Of a stretch of 63,096 nt of DNA, positions 16,414 to 25,144 are shown piece after piece (the first letter of the stretch is position 1; each line of letters begins with the position of its first letter). The stretch is from an uncultured Prevotellaceae bacterium. GTDB lineage: Bacteria; Bacteroidota; Bacteroidia; Bacteroidales; Bacteroidaceae. A model generated the notes under the pieces. The model made no database searches, was not told the DNA's origin, and saw only the letters and a program-made list of their open reading frames with translations. The position numbers and the translations under genes are program-made. The stretch lies in the NCBI GenBank assembly GCA_902801375.1, contig CADCIB010000022.1, positions 1 to 63,096 of the forward strand. The letters are read 5' to 3'.

Positions 16414-19400
16414 ATGAAACAGATGAATTGGCTCCGCTGGCCGTTGGAGCATTATTCCATCACACTGCTCATCGTGGCTATCTTCTTTGCAATGGGCATT
16501 TACGGCATGTACACGATGCCAAAAGATGAGTTTCCACACGCCACCATACGTCAGGGCGTGGTGGTGGCCGTCTATCCGGGCGCCACGAGCGAAGAGGTGG
16601 AGCAGCAGGTGGCCCGCCCGCTGGAGCGCTATCTCTTCACCTTTGGCGAGGTGAACCGAGCGAAGACCACCACCACATCGCAGAACGGCATGTGCATCGT
16701 GATGGTGAAGCTGAACGACGACGTGAACAACAAGGACGAGGTGTGGAGCAAAATCAAACACGGCCTGAACGGTTTCAAGGCTCAGTTGCCTGGCGGTGTG
16801 CTGGCCATCGTGGTGAACGATGATTTCGGCAACACGTCGGCCCTGCTGATAGCCATTGAGAGCGACCAGCGAAGCTATCGCGAACTGAAACAGTATAGTG
16901 ACGACCTGAGCGACCAATTGCGCCGCATCCCTTCTGTGGCCAATGTGAAGATGTTTGGAGAGCAGAAAGAGCAAATCAGCCTCTACGTCGACCGCCAGCG
17001 CCTGCAGGCCTATGGCATCGGTCAGCAGATGCTCTTCTCGCGACTTCAGGCTCAAGGCATCACCACGATGAGCGGCAGCATCAGCGACGACGATCAGCAG
17101 ATTCCCATCCACGTGGAGCCAACGGAAAACTCTGAGCAAGAGATAGCCAACCAGATTATTTTCTCCGACCCCGTGACGGGCAAGGTAGCCCGCGTGCGCG
17201 ATGTGGCTACCGTGAAGCGCGAATACGAACCTATGGCGAGCCGCATTGAACAAGACGGGCATCCCTGTATCCTGCTGTCGATGGAGATGACGCCTGGCAA
17301 CAACGTCGTGCAATATGGCAAGGAGGTGGAAGATGTGCTGAGCCGTTTTGCCACAGAACAACTGCCCGACGACGTGAAGCTGACACGCATCGCCGACAAG
17401 CCCAAGGTGGTGGCCCTCAGCGTGAGCGACTTCCTCCGCGACCTGCTCGTCTCGATGCTCATCATCATTCTGGTCATGATGGTGCTCTTCCCCATTCGTT
17501 CGGCCATCGTGGCTGCCATCACCATCCCGCTCAGCACGTTTGTCAGCGTGGCCGTCATGTATCTCATGGGCATCGAACTCAACATCGTGACGCTGGCAGC
17601 GCTGATTGTGGTGCTGGGAATGATCGTCGACAACTCGATAGTGGTCATCGACGGCTATCTGGAGTATCTGGGCAAAGGCTACAAACCGCACGATGCTGCC
17701 ATCGAGTCGGCACGCCAATACTTCATGCCAATGATGCTGGCCACCATCTGCATCTGCGCCATCTTCTATCCCTTCCTATGGACGATGAAGGGCGTGTTTC
17801 ACGACTGCCTGGTAGACTTCCCCATCACCATCACCATCAACCTGATGGTGTCGCTCTTCCTCGCCGTCACGGTGATTCCGTTCCTCGAGGTTCTGCTCAT
17901 TAAGCCTGGAAAGGTCAAGACCGATGGAAGCCGCATCACAAAGTGGGTGCAGAACATATATAATAAGGTATTAGACTGGACTTTCCGTCACCCCTGGCTC
18001 ACCATAGCCTGCGGCATCGGCATCATTCTGTTGTCGTCGCTCATCGCACCCACGCTCAAAATTCGCCTCTTCCCCTATGCCGACCGCGACCAGTTTGCGG
18101 TGGAAATTTTCCTACCCGACAGCAAGGGACTGGCCGAGACCAGCATTGTGGCCGATTCCGTCCGCAACGCCCTTGCGCAAGATGAGCGCATCACCAGCAT
18201 CACATCATTCATCGGCTGTTCGTCGCCCAGGTTTATGGACGCCTACGCCCCACAGATAGCAGGCTACAACTATGCCCAGTTCATTGTCAACACAAAGAGC
18301 GACAAAGCTACGCTGGCGCTCTTGGAGCAATATCAGCCCCGTCTGAGCGAAGCCTACCCCAATGCCTACGTCAAGTTTAAACGCTTGGACTATCTCGAGG
18401 TGAACGAACTGGAATACCGCTTCTATGGCGACAATCTCGATTCGCTCCACGTGGTGGCCGAAAGGTTGATGGACCGTATGCGCGAGATGCCAGAACTGGA
18501 GTGGGTGCATACCGACTATTTCCAGCCCTACCCCATCATCAATGTGGAGCTCGACCCCGTCGTGTCGGCACAATTGGGCATCACACGCTCCACCGCTCAG
18601 CTGGCTCTTAGCGCCACATCGAGCGACCTGCGGGTAGGACAAATCTGGGAGGACAACTACGAACTGCCCATCGTGGTGAAGGACGACGCCGACATGACCT
18701 TCTCCGACATCGCCAATCTGGGCGTATCATCGCCCACGACGATGCTCTCAGCTGGCATCAACCGCATCAACACCACCGTACCTCTACGCCAGGTGGCCAA
18801 GGTCAGTCCGAAGTGGAGCGAGAGTCGCATTCTACATCGAGGTGGCGAGCGATGCATCACCGTCACGGCGCAATTCGCGCAAGGTGTATATACCGCTCCC
18901 GTCGAAAAAGAGATAGCCCGCATCATGCAAGAGGAGATTGAGCTGCCCCAGGGCATTCGAACCGAAGTGGGCGGCGAGATAGAATATGGCGACGAGGCTA
19001 TGCCTCAGATCATCGGCGGCATCGTCATCGCTATGATCATCGTGTTCTTCTTCCTGTTGTTCAACTTCAAGAAGTATGGCATTACATTGATCTGTATGGC
19101 AGCCTTGGCGCTGATGACTCCTGGTGCGCTCATAGGTCTTGCACTGATGAACCGCGCACTCGGCCTCACCTCCATCTTCGGGCTCATCACACTGATGGGA
19201 ATCATCATGCGCAACGAGATACTCATCTTCGAGCACGCCAACGCCCAGATAAAGAAAGCTGTGACCGAGGGGTTCTCCCCCGCTAATACTGCGCCCGACG
19301 GTTCCGCCGTCGGTCCTACCGATTCCGCCCGCCGCCAAGCCTACAACGAGGCTGTACGACAAGCTGCCTACGATGCTGGCAAGCGACGTATGGTGCCCAT

Positions 19401-19566
19401 CTTCCTCACTACGGCCACAACTGCCGTTGGCGTCGTTCCCATGATTATCGCTCAGAGTTCATTTTGGATGCCCGTCGGCGTCACTATCTTCGCGGGAGGC
19501 ATTGGCACGCTCATCATGGTGGTCACCATGCTGCCCGTCATCTATTGGAAAGTCAACTTAAAATAG
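16414..19566 (+). CDS. RND-family efflux pump, inner membrane
   Basis: 1050 aa, the usual length for AcrB-type pumps, with the duplicated layout: TM1 (HYSITLLIVAIFFAMGIYGM), a large periplasmic porter loop, TM2-6, a second loop and TM8-12. The relay segment reads GMIVDNSIVVIDG, where many RND pumps have two adjacent Asp; here one is Asn. The cytoplasmic loop between late TMs carries an extra segment (about residues 948-976, APDGSAVGPTDSARRQ) containing a DNA hairpin (19295-19313). Substrate cannot be predicted. It lies 60 bases after the adaptor and 7 before the outer-membrane channel gene. Confidence 0.93.
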   Translation: MKQMNWLRWPLEHYSITLLIVAIFFAMGIYGMYTMPKDEFPHATIRQGVVVAVYPGATSEEVEQQVARPLERYLFTFGEVNRAKTTTTSQNGMCIVMVKLNDDVNNKDEVWSKIKHGLNGFKAQLPGGVLAIVVNDDFGNTSALLIAIESDQRSYRELKQYSDDLSDQLRRIPSVANVKMFGEQKEQISLYVDRQRLQAYGIGQQMLFSRLQAQGITTMSGSISDDDQQIPIHVEPTENSEQEIANQIIFSDPVTGKVARVRDVATVKREYEPMASRIEQDGHPCILLSMEMTPGNNVVQYGKEVEDVLSRFATEQLPDDVKLTRIADKPKVVALSVSDFLRDLLVSMLIIILVMMVLFPIRSAIVAAITIPLSTFVSVAVMYLMGIELNIVTLAALIVVLGMIVDNSIVVIDGYLEYLGKGYKPHDAAIESARQYFMPMMLATICICAIFYPFLWTMKGVFHDCLVDFPITITINLMVSLFLAVTVIPFLEVLLIKPGKVKTDGSRITKWVQNIYNKVLDWTFRHPWLTIACGIGIILLSSLIAPTLKIRLFPYADRDQFAVEIFLPDSKGLAETSIVADSVRNALAQDERITSITSFIGCSSPRFMDAYAPQIAGYNYAQFIVNTKSDKATLALLEQYQPRLSEAYPNAYVKFKRLDYLEVNELEYRFYGDNLDSLHVVAERLMDRMREMPELEWVHTDYFQPYPIINVELDPVVSAQLGITRSTAQLALSATSSDLRVGQIWEDNYELPIVVKDDADMTFSDIANLGVSSPTTMLSAGINRINTTVPLRQVAKVSPKWSESRILHRGGERCITVTAQFAQGVYTAPVEKEIARIMQEEIELPQGIRTEVGGEIEYGDEAMPQIIGGIVIAMIIVFFFLLFNFKKYGITLICMAALALMTPGALIGLALMNRALGLTSIFGLITLMGIIMRNEILIFEHANAQIKKAVTEGFSPANTAPDGSAVGPTDSARRQAYNEAVRQAAYDAGKRRMVPIFLTTATTAVGVVPMIIAQSSFWMPVGVTIFAGGIGTLIMVVTMLPVIYWKVNLK
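19295..19313. repeat. Short palindrome inside the RND pump gene
   Basis: CCGACGG, five bases, CCGTCGG: a 7-bp stem in a segment that looks inserted relative to typical RND proteins. Confidence 0.45.
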
Positions 19567-19573
19567 GTATCGT

Positions 19574-20959
19574 ATGAAAAGACCATTCGCCGCCCATTGT
19601 TCCGTAAGCTTCAATACACTAAGACTATTGGCTATCGCCCTCTGTTCTGTATGCTGCAATTTTATCGCAGCCCAAACCTACACCTTACAGCAGCTCAAAG
19701 ACTCCGCGCTGCACAATAATATCGCCATTAGAAATGCGCGCCTCGACATTGAAGCGGCGCAGCAACAGCGCAAGGAGGCTTTCACCAAGTATTTCCCAAA
19801 CGTCAGCGCCACAGGGCTTTGGTTCAATGCCAACAAGGGTATGGCGCAAACCACCGTCAATCCCTCAGAAGCGATGCCACCAGCATTGGCTACCACACTC
19901 CCACAGATGCTGCCACCCGATATGCTCGCGGCATTGGCAAGCCCCATCAACATCTCCATGATGAAAAACGGCACCATCGCTTCGCTCATGGCTATGCAAC
20001 CCGTCTTTGCCGGCGGACAGATCATCAACGGCAACAAACTCGCCAAAGTGGGCGAAGACGTCAGCCAACTGCAACTGCAATTGTCTGAGAATGAGGTAGA
20101 GAAGACCGTCGAGCAATATTTCTGGCAATTGGCCACGCTACAAGAGAAGATGAAAACCATCGATGCCGTCGACACCCTGCTGGCCGATATCCACAAGGAT
20201 GTAGACGTCGCCGTGCGGGCAGGAGTGGCTATGCGCAACGATCTGCTGCAAGTGCAATTGCGACAGAACGAAGTGGAAAGCCAGCGTCTCAAGCTCCAGA
20301 ACGCTATGAGTATCCTCCGACTGCTCATCGCACAATACTGTGGGTTGCACAACGAGCAGTTTCAGATAGAGAGTGGAGGGTTCCGCGATGTTTCATCTTC
20401 ACTTCCCATCAAGCAAGACCACAGCTTGGCTCTCCTGGGCACCACAGAATACCAGCTACTCGACAAGCAGGTGGAGGCTACCCGTCTCCAGGAGAAAATA
20501 ACCTTGGGGCAAAACCTGCCTACCGTAGCTGTTGGAGCCGGATATAATTATCACAACATGCTCGAGAACGACCACACCTTCGCCATGCTGTTCGCCACCG
20601 TCAGCATCCCCATTTCCGACTGGTGGGGCGGTTCCCATGCCATCAAACGCAAGAAGATAGAACATCAAAAGGCCATCGACCAGCAAAACGACAAAGCTCA
20701 GCAACTGCAAATTCGGATGCAAAACGCTTGGAACAACGTGGTGGAGGCCCGACAGCAACTCGACATCGCAAAGCGCAGTATCGAGCAGGCAGAAGAGAAC
20801 CTGCGACTAAACCGCAACTTCTATCACGCAGGCACCGCAAAGATGAGCGACCTGCTCGAGGCCCAACTTCTCTACCAGCAAAGCCTCGACCGCCACGCAG
20901 ATACCTATGCCCAATACCAATGCATGCTTCTTGAATACCGACAAGCCACAGGACAATAG
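19574..20959 (+). CDS. TolC-family outer membrane efflux channel
   Basis: 461 aa with a signal peptide (LLAIALCSVCCNFIAAQ) and the two-fold coiled-coil repeats of TolC/OprM (LQQLKDSALHNNIAIRNARL; AWNNVVEARQQLDIAKRSIE; NLRLNRNFYHAGTAKMSDLL). It forms the outer-membrane exit duct for the adaptor and pump encoded immediately upstream, completing a tripartite exporter. There is no obvious terminator; the next gene converges from the other strand. Confidence 0.93.
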   Translation: MKRPFAAHCSVSFNTLRLLAIALCSVCCNFIAAQTYTLQQLKDSALHNNIAIRNARLDIEAAQQQRKEAFTKYFPNVSATGLWFNANKGMAQTTVNPSEAMPPALATTLPQMLPPDMLAALASPINISMMKNGTIASLMAMQPVFAGGQIINGNKLAKVGEDVSQLQLQLSENEVEKTVEQYFWQLATLQEKMKTIDAVDTLLADIHKDVDVAVRAGVAMRNDLLQVQLRQNEVESQRLKLQNAMSILRLLIAQYCGLHNEQFQIESGGFRDVSSSLPIKQDHSLALLGTTEYQLLDKQVEATRLQEKITLGQNLPTVAVGAGYNYHNMLENDHTFAMLFATVSIPISDWWGGSHAIKRKKIEHQKAIDQQNDKAQQLQIRMQNAWNNVVEARQQLDIAKRSIEQAEENLRLNRNFYHAGTAKMSDLLEAQLLYQQSLDRHADTYAQYQCMLLEYRQATGQ

Positions 20960-21015
20960 AAGTGTACACAAAAAGCTTTATCACCTGAGCATCTACAGAG
21001 CGTTAGAAAACGTAG

Positions 21016-21909
21016 CTACTTCCCCAGGAACTCGCTGGGAGTAAGGCCAGTAACGCGCTTGAAGAGGCGGGTGAAGTGGTGGGAATAATCGAAACCAAGC
21101 AGACGTGAGGTCTCACTGATGTTATGACCATTCATCAGTAGACTCTTGGCTTGATTGATGATGTAGTTGTGGATGTAGCCGATGGCCGTACCTCCTGTAG
21201 CTTTGTGGACGATGTCGCCAAAGTAACGCGGCGAATAGGCCAATTCTGAGGCGCAATAGGCAACGGTGGGCAGGCCGAGTTTCAGCTGCCGGTTCTCACG
21301 GAAATATGTCTGCAGCAGGTTGTGAAATCGTTTCAACAGATCGTTGCTACCCTTGTCTTCTTCAGAGAGCTGGCGCAGGTAGATGCGGTTGCAGTATTCC
21401 AATATCAAGTGCAGGTAGCCCAGGAGGATGCTTCGGAGCGAAGGTGAGTCTTCATGTTCCGTTAACTCTTGCCGCATCTGGGTAAGCAGCTGCGTGATGC
21501 GGAGCCATTCGTCTGGTTCCATTCTCAGCGAGTCAGTATAGAAATAAGAGAAGAATTGGTAGCGGTCTATCTGGCTTTCCAGCTCAGAGCCGTGAAGCAG
21601 TTCTGGCGACCACAACAGCACCCATCCGCTCAGCGAAATACGTTCGCCGTTGTCCTCCAAACCGCCAATCTGTCCTGGCTCCACAGCAATGATTGAAGCA
21701 TCGCTCACCTGCATGGTCTTCATGCCATAAGAAAGCGTCTTAGGAAACTGGCGCTGGATGAAAAGGCCATACACGCCATAGTTGTTCAGGCTGTGGCGGA
21801 AGGGCGGCAACTCGTCGTAGTGGATGATGCTTACCAGCGGATGCAGCACAGGAGCATCCACGAACAGAGCATAGTCGGTAGGACTGTCTACTTTCAGAAT
21901 TTTCTTCAT
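21016..21909 (-). CDS. AraC-family transcriptional regulator
   Basis: 297 aa with an N-terminal ligand-binding half and a C-terminal AraC DNA-binding domain (VAYCASELAYSPRYFGDIVH; NISETSRLLGFDYSHHFTRL; VTGLTPSEFLGK). It is divergent from the flavodoxin-like / FMN reductase / hydrolase operon at 22246, which it probably controls (inference from arrangement). A TACCTTTG box sits on its strand immediately upstream (21918-21925), leaving almost no leader. Confidence 0.85.
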   Translation of the reverse strand: MKKILKVDSPTDYALFVDAPVLHPLVSIIHYDELPPFRHSLNNYGVYGLFIQRQFPKTLSYGMKTMQVSDASIIAVEPGQIGGLEDNGERISLSGWVLLWSPELLHGSELESQIDRYQFFSYFYTDSLRMEPDEWLRITQLLTQMRQELTEHEDSPSLRSILLGYLHLILEYCNRIYLRQLSEEDKGSNDLLKRFHNLLQTYFRENRQLKLGLPTVAYCASELAYSPRYFGDIVHKATGGTAIGYIHNYIINQAKSLLMNGHNISETSRLLGFDYSHHFTRLFKRVTGLTPSEFLGK

Positions 21910-21917
21910 TGCTGGGG

Positions 21918-21925
21918 CAAAGGTA
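21918..21925 (-). promoter_or_regulatory. Promoter -7 box of the AraC regulator
   Basis: TACCTTTG on the minus strand, 8 bases before the ATG. The transcript would have little or no leader. Confidence 0.55.
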
Positions 21926-22126
21926 TGAAGAATTTGGCAAAAAGGAGTCGTGATGGCTGCCTTTTTGATTATTTAACGGGCGATTATGGGTCTTTATTCA
22001 ATCTGAATGCTTAACAAACGCACTTTTCCACTAATAATGGTAATTAATTTGTGATATTTACACTATTTCTGCGAAATTGGTATATAATTAGCCAATATAT
22101 GTAAAGCCTGTTATAAATAATGTTCG

Positions 22127-22134
22127 TACCTTTG
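22127..22134 (+). promoter_or_regulatory. Promoter -7 box of the flavodoxin operon
   Basis: TACCTTTG, giving a leader of about 105 bases that contains the hairpin at 22172-22206. Confidence 0.6.
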
Positions 22135-22171
22135 CAGCCGAAATAAGTATTCGACCGCAAGAACAAGCGGC

Positions 22172-22206
22172 GCCTCAGCAATTTGAACAAACTCAAATGC
22201 TGAGGC
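22172..22206 (+). promoter_or_regulatory. Leader hairpin of the flavodoxin operon
   Basis: GCCTCAGC, a one-base bulge and ATTTGA pair with TCAAAT and GCTGAGGC around a six-base loop: a 14-bp stem. It is not followed by a T-run, so it does not look like a terminator. It may stabilise the mRNA or bind a regulator. Confidence 0.55.
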
Positions 22207-22245
22207 TCAAACTATCCTTGCACCATGATTCTAAAACGAACAAAA

Positions 22246-23343
22246 ATGAAACAACTGATTATGTTTTTTGCAGCAATGCTGCTCAGCTGTTCGTCGGACA
22301 GCGAAGTGAGGGCAGAGGTGCCTGCCAATGCTGGCAAGACGCTGGTGGTGTATTACAGCTACACGGGCAACTGCCGCGAAATCACAAACACGTTGACCAG
22401 CCAGATAGAGGCCGACGTGCTGGAGATTCAACCTGCTGAAAAGGGACTGAAATACGATGCCAACGGCTATGCATTGGGCACAGAGCTCTTGAACGCTATC
22501 AAGGCCAATCCCGACGATGCTGACAGCTACCCGGCCATCGACCCTGTGACCATCAGCCTCGACGACTATCAGAATATCATTATCGTCACACCGTTGTGGT
22601 GGAGCCAGATGGCGGCCATCATGCAGACTTATTTGTTTCTGAACGCTTCCGAGTTGGCTGGAAAGCATGTGGCCATGATTGTTTCAAGCCATTCGAGCGG
22701 CATCAGTGGTGTAGTCAGCGATGCCCAAAGACTATTGCCCAATGCGACATGGATGGGCGATGCGCTTTGGATAAATGCTAAGAATCATGCCAATCGAGCC
22801 TCGTTGATAGAGGACTGGCTCGCGACATTGAATTTTGCTGAAGGACAATCTACAATGGAGAAAATGTATATCACAATCGACGGACAAACACAGAGCGTGA
22901 CGCTCGAGGAAAATGATGCCACACGAGCATTGGTAGCAAAGCTGAAGCATGCGCCTGTCACCGTGACGCTCAACAGCAGTGGCGACTTTGAGATCTGGGG
23001 AGCACTGGGATTCTCGCTGCCCATGAGCAACCAACAGACAACTGCCCATCCTGGCGATGTCATCCTCTACAACGGCAGCAACATCTGCCTGTTCTACGGC
23101 ACGAACTCTTGGAGCTACACCCGCTTGGGTAGGATTGAAGACCTGTCGGAGAGCGAGTTGCGCTCGTTTTTGAAAGCAGGGGAGAACAATATCAGCGTCA
23201 CGCTGTCTCTTTCGACGGCTACTGGCCTTGGCCCCAACCTCGCTCCAAAAAGCGAGGGGAACACATATACGCTGAATGGACAGAGAGTAAAGAACACATC
23301 AAAGGGTATATATATCAAAAACGGAAAAAAGGTAATTATATGA
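22246..23343 (+). CDS. Lipoprotein with flavodoxin and cyclophilin-like domains
   Basis: 365 aa from MKQLIMFF; a start seven codons earlier is possible. A lipobox (MLLSC) anchors it in the envelope. Residues about 25-195 match a flavodoxin (LVVYYSYTGNCREI phosphate loop; VTPLWWSQMAAIM). Residues about 205-325 match the bacterial cyclophilin-like family (MYITIDGQTQSVTLEENDAT; WGALGFSLP; CLFYGTNSWSYTRLG). The C-terminus YTLNGQ...KGIYIKNGKKVII resembles the short type-IX-like tail of exported Prevotella proteins. First gene of a three-gene operon; its stop overlaps the next start (ATGA). Likely an envelope redox function. Confidence 0.8.
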   Translation: MKQLIMFFAAMLLSCSSDSEVRAEVPANAGKTLVVYYSYTGNCREITNTLTSQIEADVLEIQPAEKGLKYDANGYALGTELLNAIKANPDDADSYPAIDPVTISLDDYQNIIIVTPLWWSQMAAIMQTYLFLNASELAGKHVAMIVSSHSSGISGVVSDAQRLLPNATWMGDALWINAKNHANRASLIEDWLATLNFAEGQSTMEKMYITIDGQTQSVTLEENDATRALVAKLKHAPVTVTLNSSGDFEIWGALGFSLPMSNQQTTAHPGDVILYNGSNICLFYGTNSWSYTRLGRIEDLSESELRSFLKAGENNISVTLSLSTATGLGPNLAPKSEGNTYTLNGQRVKNTSKGIYIKNGKKVII

Positions 23344-23876
23344 AAAAAGTTATAGTCATTTCTACGAGCCTGCGTCGTGGCTCAAACAGCGACATGCTCG
23401 CTGACCAATTTGTGGAAGGTGCAAAGGCCGCCGGAAACGAAGTTGAGAAGATCTCATTGGCAGGCAAGAACATCCAGTTCTGCAAAGGCTGTCTGGGTTG
23501 CCAAAAGCTGGGCCGTTGTGTCATCGACGACGATGTGAACGACATCATGGTAAAGGTTCTGAAAGCTGATGTCGTCTGCTGGGCCACACCTATCTATTAT
23601 TATGAGATGAGCGGTCAGATGAAAACTCTCATCGATCGCATGAACGCCATGTACTCACTTGACTATCAGTTCCGCGATGTCTACCTGCTGACGACAGCTG
23701 CAGAGGGTGAAGAAGAAACGCCAAAACGAGCTGAGACAGGCCTGACAGGCTGGATAGACTGCTATCCCAAAAGCCGATTGGCAGGCACACTCTTCTGCGG
23801 TGGTGTGAACGATGCCCGTGAGATTGAAGGGAATGCCAAATTGCATGAGGCTTATGAACTTGGTAGAAACGTATGA
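23340..23876 (+). CDS. NADPH-dependent FMN reductase / flavodoxin-like protein
   Basis: 178 aa flavodoxin-fold protein: ISTSLRRGSNSDMLADQF is the FMN phosphate loop, followed by CKGCLGCQKLGRCVIDDDV (a Cys cluster typical of iron-sulfur-flavoprotein-type reductases) and ATPIYYYEMSGQMKTLIDR. No signal peptide, so cytosolic. Start and stop each overlap a neighbour by 4 bases, indicating tight translational coupling with the lipoprotein before it and the hydrolase after it. Confidence 0.87.
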   Translation: MKKVIVISTSLRRGSNSDMLADQFVEGAKAAGNEVEKISLAGKNIQFCKGCLGCQKLGRCVIDDDVNDIMVKVLKADVVCWATPIYYYEMSGQMKTLIDRMNAMYSLDYQFRDVYLLTTAAEGEEETPKRAETGLTGWIDCYPKSRLAGTLFCGGVNDAREIEGNAKLHEAYELGRNV

Positions 23877-25048
23877 TGAAGAAAGTATTATTAGCCGCTA
23901 TCCTGCTGGGCGGGATGCTCGCAGGATGCACGAACAAAGAACAAGCTAAAACGGAAGAGAATATGACGACATTGAATTTAACGCAGGAGTGGGACAAGGT
24001 GTTCCCACTGAGCGACAAAGTGAACCACAGCAAGGTGACGTTTCAAACACAATATGGACTGACCCTGGCTGCCGACCTTTATGAGCCAAAGGAAGAAGTT
24101 GTTGCGAATTTGAAATCCACACCTCAAGAGTCGGAGATTTCTAATCAGAAACTCCCAGCCATCGCCGTTTCTGGCCCGTTCGGCGCCACAAAGGAACAGT
24201 CGAGCGGCCTCTATGCCATGCGAATGGCAGAACGTGGTTTCGTGGCACTGGCTTTCGACCCGTCATTCACAGGTGAGAGCAGCGGGGAGCCACGCCGCAC
24301 GGCTTCACCCGACATCAATACGGAGGACTTCATGGCCGCTGTCGATTTCCTGTCGAAGTTGGAGAATGTGGATGCCAAGCGCATTGGCATCATCGGTATC
24401 TGCGGTTGGGGTGGCATTGCCCTAAATGCTGCCGCAGCCGACACACGCATCAAGGCTACCGTTGCTTCCACGATGTACGATATGACTCGCGTAAGCGGAA
24501 ACGGCTATTTCGACAGCGAGGACAAGGAGGAGTCGCGCCATCAGGCACGTGAGGCACTCGCCAAGCAGCGTCTGGCTGATCCTATGGCAATGGCAGGCGG
24601 TGTCGTCGATCCCCTACCCGATGATGCACCTCAGTTTGTGAAAGACTACTATGACTATTACAAAACCCCACGCGGCTATCACGAGCGCAGCGGCAACTCC
24701 AACGACGGCTGGCGCGTCATCGGAACGCAAGCCTATGCCAACAGCCGTTTCCTGTACTACATCAACGAGATCCGTTCGGCCGTTCTTGTGATGCACGGCG
24801 AGAAGGCTCACTCACGCTATTTCGGCGAAGCTGCCTACCACTATATGGTGGACGGCAAGGCTGAGGGATACAACGTGGTCGGCAAGCCCAATCCCAATCC
24901 TGAGAACAAGCAGCTGCTCATCATCCCCAATGCCTCCCACTGCGACCTCTACGACGGCGGTTACACAGAGCTTACAGGCAAAGGCGAACCCAAGAATCTG
25001 ATTCCCTGGGACAAACTGGCCGAGTTCTTCACGCAATATCTGAAATGA
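23873..25048 (+). CDS. Alpha/beta hydrolase (dienelactone-hydrolase-like) lipoprotein
   Basis: 391 aa with a lipoprotein signal (LLGGMLAGCTNKE). The hydrolase body has a G-x-C-x-W-G nucleophile-elbow-like motif (GIIGICGWGGIALNAA) with Cys in the position of Ser, as in dienelactone hydrolases. A likely acid/His end follows (LLIIPNASHCDLYD). Related Bacteroidetes proteins are annotated as alpha/beta hydrolases beside flavodoxins and AraC regulators. Last gene of the operon; substrate unknown. Confidence 0.82.
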   Translation: MMKKVLLAAILLGGMLAGCTNKEQAKTEENMTTLNLTQEWDKVFPLSDKVNHSKVTFQTQYGLTLAADLYEPKEEVVANLKSTPQESEISNQKLPAIAVSGPFGATKEQSSGLYAMRMAERGFVALAFDPSFTGESSGEPRRTASPDINTEDFMAAVDFLSKLENVDAKRIGIIGICGWGGIALNAAAADTRIKATVASTMYDMTRVSGNGYFDSEDKEESRHQAREALAKQRLADPMAMAGGVVDPLPDDAPQFVKDYYDYYKTPRGYHERSGNSNDGWRVIGTQAYANSRFLYYINEIRSAVLVMHGEKAHSRYFGEAAYHYMVDGKAEGYNVVGKPNPNPENKQLLIIPNASHCDLYDGGYTELTGKGEPKNLIPWDKLAEFFTQYLK

Positions 25049-25131
25049 AACGGCGATTTGAAGATTTAAAGCAGAGATGAAATATCTTCTAAGTTTTTTT
25101 ACTATTTCTTGTTGTTCTGCTTGGTTTTTCG

Positions 25132-25139
25132 TACCTTTG
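25132..25139 (+). promoter_or_regulatory. Promoter -7 box of mtnN, probably leaderless
   Basis: TACCTTTGCACCC is followed at once by ATG, so the start codon is only 6 bases past the box and the mRNA probably lacks a Shine-Dalgarno leader. The same arrangement precedes the MATE gene. Confidence 0.65.
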
Positions 25140-25144
25140 CACCC

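Noticed and set aside
16378-17718. 446-codon minus-strand open frame opposite the RND pump
   Set aside because: His-rich shadow translation of a conserved membrane-protein gene; no ribosome-binding site.
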